In this document: positions 16,416-25,386 of the stretch, piece after piece
Layout: each line of letters starts with the position of its first letter
Position numbering within the stretch: the first letter of the stretch is position 1
Source of the DNA: JAUUSJ01 sp964439395
Lineage (GTDB): Bacteria > Bacillota > Clostridia > Lachnospirales > Lachnospiraceae
Reading direction: 5' to 3'
Length of the DNA stretch: 64,000 nucleotides
NCBI GenBank assembly: GCA_964439395.1
Contig: CAYTNV010000003.1
Span: forward strand, 1-64,000
Position numbers and translations under genes: made by a program
Notes under the pieces: generated by a model
Told to the model about the DNA's origin: nothing
The model's database searches: none
The model's input: the letters and a program-made list of their open reading frames with translations, nothing else

Positions 16416-16733
16416 CTACTCTTCTTCTTCTGTTTTTTCTAAGCTTGGCTTCTCAACTGCTGCGATTGCAGATTTTTGCATTGGAATTCTGCAATTTTTG
16501 TTACTGCCAAACTCAACAATTACAGTATCATCCATAACGTCTAAAATTACGCCATAGAATCCACTTGTAGTTAAAACACTATCACCAGGACGCATAGATG
16601 AATGTAATGTAGCCATCTCTTTTTCCTGTTTTTTCTGTGGGCGAACTAACATAAAATACATGATTGCACCGAACACTACGATATACATAACAATCATCAT
16701 TATAGAAGAAGAGCCCGTTTGTAATAATAGCAT
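16416..16733 (-). CDS. yajC: Preprotein translocase subunit YajC
   Basis: 105-residue Sec accessory protein. One N-terminal membrane helix (about residues 10-30, SIMMIVMYIVVFGAIMYFML) is followed by the invariant RPQKKQEKEM cytoplasmic start and a small beta domain (MRPGDSVLTTSGFYGVI). It associates with SecDF-SecYEG. The start ATG has GGAGG seven bases upstream. Placement directly after tgt is the usual bacterial order tgt-yajC-secDF; secDF itself is not next here. The C-terminus is acidic (EKTEEEE), as is common. Confidence 0.93.
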   Translation of the reverse strand: MLLLQTGSSSIMMIVMYIVVFGAIMYFMLVRPQKKQEKEMATLHSSMRPGDSVLTTSGFYGVILDVMDDTVIVEFGSNKNCRIPMQKSAIAAVEKPSLEKTEEEE

Positions 16734-16859
16734 AATAAAACCTCCATATTTTTTTGTAATTTTTCAAGACTTCTTTTAGAATAATATCTTGTCTTTTCAC
16801 ATTCTGCCATACTGCAGTCTGTTTATTGATTCAAAAGCTCTGCAAGCTTTCACTTTTTC

Positions 16860-17987
16860 TTACTTATTCATAAAACCTTCCAGTTTTTTAGCTTTATACT
16901 CTTTATAGCGATTTTGCTCGATAGCCTCTCGAATCTCTTCCATCATTGTATTATAAAAATAAAGATTATGCAAGACACAAAGTCTCATTCCTAGCATTTC
17001 TTTTGCTTTTAATAAATGTCGAATATACGCTCTGCTGTAGGAGCGACATGCTGGGCAGTTACATCCCTCCTCGATTGGAGAGGAATCTAACTCGTACTTT
17101 TTATTAAATAAGTTAATCTTTCCGTGATTCGTATATACATGTCCATGTCGTCCATTTCTAGATGGATAGACACAGTCAAAGAAGTCAACCCCTCGATCTA
17201 CTGCCTCTAATATATTAGCTGGAGTTCCAACTCCCATCAAATAAGTCGGCTTCTCAAGTGGCAAGTATGGAACTGTCTCATCTAAAATATGATACATTTC
17301 CTCGTGAGATTCACCAACTGCCAAGCCTCCAAGTGCATAACCGTCTAAATCTAACTCACTAATTCTCTTCGCATGCTCGATACGGATATCCTCAAATGTT
17401 CCACCTTGATTGATTCCAAAGAGCATCTGTTGTGGATTGATTGTATCTTCAAGACTATTTAGGCGAGCCATCTCTTTTTTGCAGCGCTCAAGCCATCTTG
17501 TAGTACGATCCACAGAATTTTGCATATATTCTCTTGTAGCTGGATGAGGTGGACATTCATCAAACGCCATTGCTATTGTAGAGCCAAGGTTTGATTGAAT
17601 CTGCATGCTTTCCTCCGGACCCATAAAAATTTTATGTCCATCGATATGCGACTGAAAATATACCCCCTCTTCCTTAATTTTTCTAAGCCCTGCAAGGGAA
17701 AACACTTGGAATCCGCCAGAATCCGTAAGAATTGGACGATCCCAAACCATAAATTTATGAAGACCACCAAACTGCTTGATAAGTTTGTCTCCTGTTCTTA
17801 CATGGAGATGATAAGTATTTGAGAGTTCTACCTGTGTTCCTATTGATTTTAAGTCATCTGTGCTAACCGCACCCTTGATAGCACCCACTGTACCGACATT
17901 CATAAAAACCGGTGTCTCAATTACTCCGTGAACTGTAGCGAAACGTCCTCTCTTCGCTCTCCCATCTCGATTTAACAATTGATACAT
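16860..17987 (-). CDS. tgt: tRNA-guanine transglycosylase
   Basis: 375 residues, the full length of bacterial Tgt. It exchanges guanine 34 in GUN anticodons for the queuosine precursor. Visible are DSGGFQVFSLAGLRKI (substrate pocket with the general-base Asp), the nucleophile Asp in FFDCVYPSRNGRHGHV, and the zinc site CNCPACRSYSRAYIRHL with a later His in LCVLHNLYF. The gene starts at ATG with MYQLLNRDGRAKRGRFATVH, typical of Clostridia. yajC follows 126 bp downstream, probably in one transcript. Confidence 0.96.
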   Translation of the reverse strand: MYQLLNRDGRAKRGRFATVHGVIETPVFMNVGTVGAIKGAVSTDDLKSIGTQVELSNTYHLHVRTGDKLIKQFGGLHKFMVWDRPILTDSGGFQVFSLAGLRKIKEEGVYFQSHIDGHKIFMGPEESMQIQSNLGSTIAMAFDECPPHPATREYMQNSVDRTTRWLERCKKEMARLNSLEDTINPQQMLFGINQGGTFEDIRIEHAKRISELDLDGYALGGLAVGESHEEMYHILDETVPYLPLEKPTYLMGVGTPANILEAVDRGVDFFDCVYPSRNGRHGHVYTNHGKINLFNKKYELDSSPIEEGCNCPACRSYSRAYIRHLLKAKEMLGMRLCVLHNLYFYNTMMEEIREAIEQNRYKEYKAKKLEGFMNK

Positions 17988-18149
17988 ATAATTTCTCCAA
18001 TATTTTATTATTTTTTATAGAATATACGAAATATATCAAGAACTCTTCTGACTTCTCCCCTTCTAAACAAAACCTATACTGTTTTTATTTATGAGTTAAG
18101 AAAAAAATAAAGAATTCTTCCAACTTCCATCCTTCTAAGTAAAAATCAT

Positions 18150-19250
18150 TTACTCCATATAAAATTTCTTAATTCCATCCATCTTTGCCGTCATATTCAT
18201 AAAAAGCATATCAACAATCGTAATTGCCGCCATAGCCTCCACTACGACAACTGCTCTTGGCACAATAATTGGGTCATGACGTCCCTTAATCGCAATCTCA
18301 ATATTCTCGCTATCTGTATTGACTGTTTTTTGTGTCTGACTAATGGATGGTGTTGGCTTAAAGGCAGCTCTAAAAATTAGAGTGTCTCCATCTGTCATGC
18401 CACCGAGTGTACCGCCAGAATGATTTGTCATCTTTTTAATTTTTCCATCTTCGCTGATGAAATTGTCATTATTTTGGCTTCCTGACGTTGTTGCCACATG
18501 AAAACCATCACCGATTTCAAAACCTTTTACTGCCCCGATGGAGCATACTGCTTTTGCGAGATTGGCTGATATTTTCTCAAAAACTGGTTCTCCAATTCCT
18601 GCCATTAATCCTTCTGCACGACATTCTATGACACCACCGACAGAATCTTGCTGTCTCATTCTCTCCTGAACATAGATTTCTGCCTGTTTAGCCGCCTCTT
18701 TATCTGGCATATAAAATGCATTATTATTTATCTCATTTAAATCAAAACGATTATTGTCAATCTCTATTATGCCGATTGATTTTGTATATGCATTTACTGT
18801 AATTCCAAGCTCCGCTAAAATTTTGGAAGCGACGGCACCTGCCGCCACTCTGGCAATTGTCTCTCGTCCTGAGGAACGTCCGCCGCCTCTATAATCCCTA
18901 ATTCCGTATTTCTCGTGAAATGTATAATCTGCATGACCTGGACGAAAACAGTCCTTGATTGCACTATAATCTCTTGACCTTTGATCTTTATTAAAGACAA
19001 TCATAGAAATCGGCGTCCCTGTCGTCTTTCCCTCAAATACACCTGATAAAATCTCCACCTGATCGGTTTCTTTCCTCTGCGTCGTAAATCTGGATTGTCC
19101 TGGTTTTCTTCTATCTAAAAATACTTGTATATCCTCCTCGCAAAGGCTAAGTCCCGCTGGACATCCATCCACCACGACACCGACACCCTTTCCATGCGTC
19201 TCACCCCATGTAGAAATGCGAAAAAGATTTCCTAGTGTTGATCCTGCCAT
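18150..19250 (-). CDS. aroC: Chorismate synthase
   Basis: 366 residues from MAGSTLGNLFRISTWGETHG, the conserved AroC N-terminus. It converts EPSP to chorismate with reduced FMN, the last shikimate step. Signatures include GETHG, RRGGGRSSGRETIARV-type sequence (DYRGGGRSSGRETIARVAAG) and ITTVD-like C-terminal regions. I chose the ATG at 19250 with AAAGGA seven bases before it; an ATG at 19307 would add 19 residues unlike the family, and its upstream DNA belongs to the dispersed repeat. No other aromatic genes are nearby. Confidence 0.95.
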   Translation of the reverse strand: MAGSTLGNLFRISTWGETHGKGVGVVVDGCPAGLSLCEEDIQVFLDRRKPGQSRFTTQRKETDQVEILSGVFEGKTTGTPISMIVFNKDQRSRDYSAIKDCFRPGHADYTFHEKYGIRDYRGGGRSSGRETIARVAAGAVASKILAELGITVNAYTKSIGIIEIDNNRFDLNEINNNAFYMPDKEAAKQAEIYVQERMRQQDSVGGVIECRAEGLMAGIGEPVFEKISANLAKAVCSIGAVKGFEIGDGFHVATTSGSQNNDNFISEDGKIKKMTNHSGGTLGGMTDGDTLIFRAAFKPTPSISQTQKTVNTDSENIEIAIKGRHDPIIVPRAVVVVEAMAAITIVDMLFMNMTAKMDGIKKFYME

Positions 19251-19272
19251 AATTTTTCCTTTCCATTTTCTT

Positions 19273-19356
19273 CTATGATAAATGCTAATCGCTCCGTGCC
19301 AAGGCACTTCTGCAATTATCTCTTGTCTGCCACTTCACAGAAACTTTCATAGTAAT
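19273..19356. repeat. Degenerate, internally deleted copy of the 205 bp dispersed repeat
   Basis: The left part (ATAAATGCTAATCGCTCCG, GCCAAGGCAC) and right part (AAACTTTCATAGTAA) match both ends of the copies at 29624 and 36123, with the middle missing. It lies just upstream of aroC. Confidence 0.6.
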
Positions 19357-19400
19357 ATTCCTTTTTGACGACTATCAATAACCTTCTGTCAATATAAATA

Positions 19401-20144
19401 TCAAGCATCTTGCTCAAGTATAAACATTAAAATAGAAAGCACTGTCATTCCCGCTGTCTCTGTTCTCAAAATTCTCCTGCCAAGAGTAATAGGAATAGCT
19501 CCCACTTGCATCGCCTGCTCCACCTCATTTTGCTCAAAACCACCCTCTGGTCCGATGAAAATTCCGACGGACTTTTTACCTTTTATATCAGCGATTACCT
19601 TTCTTGAAGCCTCGATTCCCTCAGCATTTTCGTACGGAATGAGATTGGCAGATAACTCTCTGGCTACCTGACATGCCTGTTTGAAATTTATAATATCTTC
19701 CACGACTGGAATGACCGATCGCTTCGCCTGCTTTGCGGCAGTTTTGGCGATTGTATTATATCTCTCGATTTTTTTCTTCGCCTTTTTAGCATCCCACTTA
19801 ACAATTGTGCGATTTGTCATCACAGGAATAATTCTCGCCGCTCCAAGCTCCACCGCCTTTTGGATAATAAGTTCCATCTTATCACCTTTTGGAAGTCCCT
19901 GAAAAAGAACAATCTCACATGGAAGTTCACTTGTCACCCCAAAAATATCCTCAATTTTAAGCTCAATATGATCCTCAAAAATCGCTTCAATATGACATAA
20001 ATACTCTCTGTCACAGCCGTCACTGACTGTCACCTGCTCTCCAATCTTCATTCTGAGTACATTTTTCATATGATTGACATCATCGCCGATAATCTCTATC
20101 TTTTCACCTGCTGTCTGCTCTTTTGTCACAAAAAAATGATACAT
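19401..20144 (-). CDS. rsmE: 16S rRNA m3U1498 methyltransferase
   Basis: 247-residue SPOUT-fold methyltransferase modifying U1498 of 16S rRNA. An N-terminal PUA-like domain (MYHFFVTKEQTAGEKIEIIG) precedes the knotted SAM site: GIFIGPEGGFEQNEVEQA and LGRRILRTETAGM. It lies 11 bp after prmA and is the last gene of the run prmA-rsmE that follows dnaJ, a common Firmicutes order. Confidence 0.94.
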   Translation of the reverse strand: MYHFFVTKEQTAGEKIEIIGDDVNHMKNVLRMKIGEQVTVSDGCDREYLCHIEAIFEDHIELKIEDIFGVTSELPCEIVLFQGLPKGDKMELIIQKAVELGAARIIPVMTNRTIVKWDAKKAKKKIERYNTIAKTAAKQAKRSVIPVVEDIINFKQACQVARELSANLIPYENAEGIEASRKVIADIKGKKSVGIFIGPEGGFEQNEVEQAMQVGAIPITLGRRILRTETAGMTVLSILMFILEQDA

Positions 20145-20155
20145 TTTCCCTATCC

Positions 20156-21115
20156 TTATTTTCTCTTAGCTGTGATGCTTACCCAATCACCCATATGAGA
20201 AATCTCCATAATCTCCATACCAGCATCTAAAATAGCCTGCTTTACATCCTCTTCCTTTGTATTAATAATACCAGAGGAGATAAACACACCATCCTCTTTT
20301 AAGAACTGAGGAACGAGAGAAGAAAGTGGAATAATGACATCTGCCAAAATATTTGCTACTACAATATCGTAGCATTCACTTCCCAGATCTTCTCTCATCT
20401 GCTCGTCTTCTAATATATTTCCAAGCAAAACTTTATACTGGTCTTTCTCTAAATGATTCACCTCAAAATTTTCATTTGCTGCGCGAACTGCGTTTGGATC
20501 AATATCTGTATCCACTGCATACTTCGCTCCAAGCTTTAACCCTAAGATAGATAAAATTGCACTTCCACATCCGACATCTAACAAAACTGTATCATCTTTT
20601 ACATATTTCTTTAACTGACACATACAAAGTTTTGTAGTCTCATGAGAGCCTGTTCCAAAGGCTGTTCCCGGGTCAATCTCCACAATCAAATCTTCCTCAG
20701 GCATATTTTCCACCACTTCCCACGTAGGCTTTACCATAATATGGTCGTCTACGTAAAAAGGCTTAAAGTACTGTTTCCAGTTATTTACCCAATCCTCTTC
20801 TTTTGTGCTATCGACTGTGATTTCTCCACTTCCGATATTTATATATGTGCGAAGCTCTCTAAGCTGCTCTTTCACATTTTTTATAATTTTATCCAGATTG
20901 GAATCATCTTCTAAGTAAAAGCTTACTTTCGCCTTGCCGTCATTTGGAGCAATCTCATCTGGAAGCAAATCGACATACATTTCTCTTCGCTCCTCCTCAG
21001 TGAGAGGAAGATGATCTTCTATCTCCACGCTGTAAATTTCCATCTCCCCTAAAAACCAAGTGATGCTATCTACAGCTTCCACTGTCGTATCAATTATTAT
21101 TTTTGTCCATTCCAT
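20156..21115 (-). CDS. prmA: Ribosomal protein L11 methyltransferase
   Basis: 319-residue SAM-dependent methyltransferase that trimethylates L11. The N-terminal substrate domain (residues 1-110) leads to the class I fold: DPGTAFGTGSHETTKLC (post-I signature), LLDVGCGSAILSILG (motif I) and DIVVANILADVIIPL (motif IV, NxxA). It is 13 bp after dnaJ and likely co-transcribed with the heat-shock genes. Confidence 0.95.
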   Translation of the reverse strand: MEWTKIIIDTTVEAVDSITWFLGEMEIYSVEIEDHLPLTEEERREMYVDLLPDEIAPNDGKAKVSFYLEDDSNLDKIIKNVKEQLRELRTYINIGSGEITVDSTKEEDWVNNWKQYFKPFYVDDHIMVKPTWEVVENMPEEDLIVEIDPGTAFGTGSHETTKLCMCQLKKYVKDDTVLLDVGCGSAILSILGLKLGAKYAVDTDIDPNAVRAANENFEVNHLEKDQYKVLLGNILEDEQMREDLGSECYDIVVANILADVIIPLSSLVPQFLKEDGVFISSGIINTKEEDVKQAILDAGMEIMEISHMGDWVSITAKRK

Positions 21116-21128
21116 TGATTACTCTCCA

Positions 21129-22352
21129 TTATTCCAAACTATCTTTGAATTTCTCCCAAAAATTTTTCTTTTTGCCTTCTTTTTTCTCACCGTCTTGGTT
21201 TGTCTGGCTCTCATTATAATTTGTATTATAATCAGAAACATTATTTAAATCAATATATTCTCCATTCATCGCTGCCTTGAAATTTCTCAATGCCTGTTTT
21301 TGCTTCTCATTTAAATTCTTTGGAACTTTCACAACAAATGTGACATAGTGGTCACCACGGATATTTTTATTTCTAAGAGTTGGAACACCTTTTTTATTTA
21401 GGCGAATCTTTGTGTCCGTCTGTGTTCCCGGTTTGATTGTATAATCATAAGGACCGTCAATAGTGTCGATTTGAATTGTCGCACCAAGTGTAGCATCCAC
21501 GAAATCGATTGGCTGTGTGGAGTATAAATCGTACTCCTGTCTCTGGAATTTTGGATGTCTGCTTACAACAACATTTACTAACAAATCTCCTCTTGGACCG
21601 CCATTTTTTCCTGGCTCGCCTTTTCCTGCGATACGAACACTCTGACCATTATCAATACCTGCTGGAATATTAACTTTAATTTTTCTTCTACGCTTAATAT
21701 ATCCCTCACCGTGACAGTCCGGGCATTTTTCTTTGATAATCTGTCCTGTTCCATTACAGTCTGGACATGTCTGGACATTTCTCACCATACCAAACATGGA
21801 CTGCTGTGTATAGACAACCTGACCTCTGCCTCCACATTTTGGACAAGTCTCCGGTGTTGTGCCTGGTTTTGCTCCTGTTGTGTGACAGGTTGCGCATTCA
21901 TCTTTTAATGTAATATCTAATTCTTTTTCGCAGCCAAACACTGCCTCCTCAAATGTAACTCGAACACTGGCTCTTAGACTTGCTCCCTTCATTGGACCGT
22001 TATTGGAAGATCTGCTTCTTGAACCACCACCAAAGAAATCTCCAAAAATATCTCCGAAAATATCTCCCATATCTCCGCCGCTAAAATCGAAGCCGCCAAA
22101 GCCACTAGCTCCACCGCCTCCCTGCTCGAAAGCTGCATGACCAAACTGGTCATATTTACTTTTCTTATCTGGGTCGCTAAGTACCTCGTAGGCTTCTGCT
22201 GCCTCTTTGAATTTTTCTTCTGCCTCTTTATTTCCTGGGTTAGCGTCAGGGTGATATTTCTTTGCCACCTTGCGGTACGCCCTTTTTATCTCAGCGTCAG
22301 ATGCCCCTTTTTGAACACCCAGTACCTCGTAATAATCCCTTTTACTTGCCAT
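21129..22352 (-). CDS. dnaJ: Chaperone DnaJ
   Basis: 407 residues, full-length type I Hsp40. The J domain (1-70) has the HPD loop in KYHPDANPGN. A Gly/Phe-rich linker follows (FGGFDFSGGDMGDIFGDIFG). The zinc domain has four CxxCxGxG-type repeats: CATCHTTG, CPKCGGRG, CPDCNGTG and CPDCHGEG. It activates DnaK ATP hydrolysis and delivers unfolded clients. A 246 bp gap separates it from dnaK, containing small hairpins such as AGACT-TTTT-AGTCT, and the ribosome site AAAGGTGAAGAAGT precedes the ATG. It probably shares the CIRCE/HrcA-controlled transcript. Confidence 0.97.
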   Translation of the reverse strand: MASKRDYYEVLGVQKGASDAEIKRAYRKVAKKYHPDANPGNKEAEEKFKEAAEAYEVLSDPDKKSKYDQFGHAAFEQGGGGASGFGGFDFSGGDMGDIFGDIFGDFFGGGSRSRSSNNGPMKGASLRASVRVTFEEAVFGCEKELDITLKDECATCHTTGAKPGTTPETCPKCGGRGQVVYTQQSMFGMVRNVQTCPDCNGTGQIIKEKCPDCHGEGYIKRRRKIKVNIPAGIDNGQSVRIAGKGEPGKNGGPRGDLLVNVVVSRHPKFQRQEYDLYSTQPIDFVDATLGATIQIDTIDGPYDYTIKPGTQTDTKIRLNKKGVPTLRNKNIRGDHYVTFVVKVPKNLNEKQKQALRNFKAAMNGEYIDLNNVSDYNTNYNESQTNQDGEKKEGKKKNFWEKFKDSLE

Positions 22353-22598
22353 ACTTCTTCACCTTTCCTCAATTTTTTATATACTCTCGAAATTTTTGCG
22401 TTTCATTTTGTGAAATGATTTGCGAAAGCACATCGTTTATAACGCACGGAATGGGTGACACAGTTCCCACCTTGCAGTCGCTGCGCCACCCTTATTATTT
22501 TTCACTATTTAGACTTTTTAGTCTTTGTCATTTTTATTTGAGTGAAACTGCATTATCGTTCCACATATTAACATGATTTTTACTATAAATCAAGAATA

Positions 22599-24464
22599 TT
22601 ACACTTCTTTATAGTCAGCATCTACTACGTCGTCCTGAGCATAAGTATTATTTGCGGAAGCACCACTCATGTCTGGACCAGCGCCTGCTGCACCTGCTGC
22701 CTGAGCCTGCTCATATAATTTCTGGAATAAGCTTTGAGCATCCTGCATCATCTTCTCTTTTGCATTTCTGATTTCCTCTACGTCAGCATCTGTCATAGAC
22801 TCTGGTGTAGATTTTGCAAGAATATCTTTTAATTCCTGAATATCAGCTTCTACCTTAGCTTTGTCATTTGCATCAATCTTATCTCCAGCTTCCTCAAGAG
22901 CTTTCTCTGTCTGGAATACCATGGAGTCTGCATCATTTCTAGCCTCGATTGCTTCTTTTCTCTTCTTATCCTCTGCCTCGTACTGAGCTGCCTCTTTTAC
23001 AGCTTTCTCGATATCAGCGTCGGACATATTAGAACCAGCTGTAATTGTAATATGCTGCTCTTTTCCTGTTCCTAAATCCTTAGCGGATACATTTACGATA
23101 CCGTTTGCATCAATATCAAATGTAACTTCGATCTGAGGGATACCTCTTCTTGCTGGTGGAATACCGTCTAATCTGAACTGACCTAATGTCTTATTATCTC
23201 TCGCAAACTGTCTCTCACCCTGTACTACATGGATATCTACTGCTGTCTGATTATCCTCTGCTGTGGAGAAGACCTGGCTCTTCTTTGTAGGGATTGTTGT
23301 ATTTCTCTCAATTAATCTTGTAGCTACACCACCCATTGTCTCGATAGATAAGGAAAGTGGTGTTACATCTAATAATAAGATATCGCCTGCGCTTGTATCA
23401 CCTGCTAATTTACCACCCTGGATACTAGCACCGATAGCTACACATTCATCTGGGTTAATTCCCTTGAATGGCTCTTTTCCTGTTAACTGTTTTACTTTAT
23501 CTTGTACGGCTGGGATACGTGTAGAACCACCAACTAACAATACTTTTGTAAGCTCAGAAGCGCTAAGTCCTGCATCAGATAAAGCATTCTTTACAGGTCC
23601 TGCTGTTCTCTCTACTAAAACAGCTGTCAACTCATCAAATTTTGCTCTTGTAAGATTCATATCCAAATGTTTTGGACCTTCTGCTGTTGCTGTGATAAAT
23701 GGAAGGTTAATATTTGTTGTTGTACTGCTGGAAAGTTCTTTTTTCGCTTTCTCTGCTGCTTCTTTTAATCTCTGCATTGCCATCTTATCATTGGATAAGT
23801 CAACACCCTCTGCCTTCTTAAATTCATCAAGCATATAGTTTGTAATGATATTGTCAAAGTCATCTCCACCTAATCTATTGTCTCCAGCTGTAGATAATAC
23901 TTCGATAACACCATCACCAATCTCGATGATAGATACGTCAAATGTACCACCACCTAAGTCGTATACCATAATTTTCTGCTCATTTTCATTATCAAGACCA
24001 TAAGATAAAGCTGCTGCTGTTGGCTCGTTGATAATACGTTTTACATCCAAGCCTGCAATCTTACCAGCATCTTTTGTTGCCTGTCTCTGTGCATCGTTGA
24101 AGTAAGCAGGAACTGTGATAACTGCATCTGTTACTTTCTCACCAAGGTAATTTTCCGCATCAGATTTTAATTTCTGTAATACCATTGCAGAGATTTCCTG
24201 TGGAGAGTATTTCTTTCCGTCGATGTCTACTTTATAATCTGTTCCCATATGTCTCTTAATAGAGGAGATTGTCTTGTCTGCATTTGTTACTGCCTGACGT
24301 TTTGCTGGCTCACCTACGACTCTCTCACCTGTCTTTGTAAATGCTACTACGGATGGAGTTGTTCTTGCTCCCTCTGCGTTTGTGATAACAACTGGTTTAC
24401 CACCTTCCATAACTGCTACACATGAGTTTGTTGTTCCTAAATCAATACCAATAATTTTGCCCAT
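22599..24464 (-). CDS. dnaK: Chaperone DnaK (Hsp70)
   Basis: 621-residue Hsp70. Nucleotide-binding domain signatures are GIDLGTTNSCVAVMEGG, VYDLGGGTFDVSIIEIG and VLLVGGSTRIPAVQDKV; the substrate domain starts after the linker DILLLDVTPLSLSIETMGG. The Gly/Ala-rich tail ends in DVVDADYKEV, near the usual EEVD-like bacterial end. The start ATG has a perfect GGAGGAAATAAATT spacing, in keeping with high expression. Like Gram-positive DnaK it lacks about 24 residues in the first lobe compared with E. coli, which fits the length. Confidence 0.98.
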   Translation of the reverse strand: MGKIIGIDLGTTNSCVAVMEGGKPVVITNAEGARTTPSVVAFTKTGERVVGEPAKRQAVTNADKTISSIKRHMGTDYKVDIDGKKYSPQEISAMVLQKLKSDAENYLGEKVTDAVITVPAYFNDAQRQATKDAGKIAGLDVKRIINEPTAAALSYGLDNENEQKIMVYDLGGGTFDVSIIEIGDGVIEVLSTAGDNRLGGDDFDNIITNYMLDEFKKAEGVDLSNDKMAMQRLKEAAEKAKKELSSSTTTNINLPFITATAEGPKHLDMNLTRAKFDELTAVLVERTAGPVKNALSDAGLSASELTKVLLVGGSTRIPAVQDKVKQLTGKEPFKGINPDECVAIGASIQGGKLAGDTSAGDILLLDVTPLSLSIETMGGVATRLIERNTTIPTKKSQVFSTAEDNQTAVDIHVVQGERQFARDNKTLGQFRLDGIPPARRGIPQIEVTFDIDANGIVNVSAKDLGTGKEQHITITAGSNMSDADIEKAVKEAAQYEAEDKKRKEAIEARNDADSMVFQTEKALEEAGDKIDANDKAKVEADIQELKDILAKSTPESMTDADVEEIRNAKEKMMQDAQSLFQKLYEQAQAAGAAGAGPDMSGASANNTYAQDDVVDADYKEV

Positions 24465-24517
24465 AATTTATTTCCTCCTAAAATCTATTTGTTTGCCTTA
24501 TTTTACTTAATAACCAA

Positions 24518-24703
24518 TTGGCTTTCGCCAAATGTGAGAGCTTTTGCTTTTGCTGTCACTCTCACTATGTATACCCAAAGGGTACACCATAATTTATATC
24601 CCTACGGGATGGAAAACAGCTCCGCTGTTTCATAATGTATGAAAGTCGATTTCTTTTTAAAACCTTCATACTCTCTATACGATGAATCGGAAGCTTTACT
24701 TCC
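24518..24703. repeat. Array of small hairpins between grpE and dnaK
   Basis: Six perfect short hairpins in 190 bp: TTGGC/GCCAA (24518-24531), GTGAGAG/CTCTCAC (24534-24565), TACCC/GGGTA (24572-24584), ATCCC/GGGAT (24598-24610), ACAGC/GCTGT (24616-24628), GGAAG/CTTCC (24689-24703). Loops are mostly 3-5 bases. None has a strong T tract, so they look more like RNA-processing or stability structures than terminators. Confidence 0.6.
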
Positions 24704-24715
24704 TACATATTTTTC

Positions 24716-25360
24716 TTAATTGGCTACTGTCACCATACTATGGCGAAGTACCATATCTTTATACATATATCCCTTTTGGAGCTCTGCTGCCACTACATTT
24801 TCACCGAGCTCTTCATTTTCAACATGCATGACTGCATTGTGGAAATCTGGGTTGAACTCTTTTCCCTCTGCATCCATCGGCGTCACACCAACACCTTCTA
24901 AAACTGTCATCATCTGTTTATAGATTTTGTCAATTCCCTGTACAAAAGGAGTTTCTTTTTCCTCGTCAGTTGCTGCAGCTAAGCCTCTCTCAAAATTATC
25001 TACGACTGGTAAAAGTTTCTCTAAAATATCCTTTGCACCCATATCGTACATGCGACCTGTTTCCTTTGCATTTCTCTTTCTTGCATTTTCAAACTCTGCC
25101 ATCAATCTCTGATAGCGGTCTTTATACTCATCTGCCTCTTCTTTTGCTTTCTTAAGCTCAATCTCTAATGTCTTAGCTGATTTTCCTTTTTTCTTGAAAA
25201 AACCTTTTTTCTCTCCCTGGGCATCCTCGGTAACATCCTCCATTTTTGCCTCTGTCTCTTCTTCCTGCTCCATCTTAGCCTCTTGTTCTAGAGTTTCCTC
25301 TTTTCCTTCTTCTTCGATTTCGCTCATATCTATATTCTTTTCCTTATCTTCCACTTTCAC
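24716..25360 (-). CDS. grpE: Nucleotide exchange factor GrpE
   Basis: 214 residues. An acidic, low-complexity N-terminus (about 60 residues rich in Glu) leads to a long coiled coil (LEIELKKAKEEADEYKDRYQ, RLMAEFENARKRNAKE) and the C-terminal beta wing (GVTPMDAEGKEFNPDFHNAV). It releases ADP from DnaK. The start is probably GTG, with AAAGGTGGAG close upstream. It lies 26 bp after hrcA in the classic hrcA-grpE-dnaK-dnaJ order. Confidence 0.96.
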   Translation of the reverse strand: MKVEDKEKNIDMSEIEEEGKEETLEQEAKMEQEEETEAKMEDVTEDAQGEKKGFFKKKGKSAKTLEIELKKAKEEADEYKDRYQRLMAEFENARKRNAKETGRMYDMGAKDILEKLLPVVDNFERGLAAATDEEKETPFVQGIDKIYKQMMTVLEGVGVTPMDAEGKEFNPDFHNAVMHVENEELGENVVAAELQKGYMYKDMVLRHSMVTVAN

Positions 25361-25386
25361 AACTCCACCTTTCTATATAAGAATTT

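Noticed and set aside
23263..23838. Open frame of 191 codons opposite dnaK
   Set aside because: It mirrors the strongly conserved dnaK coding strand. Long antisense frames are common opposite codon-biased genes.
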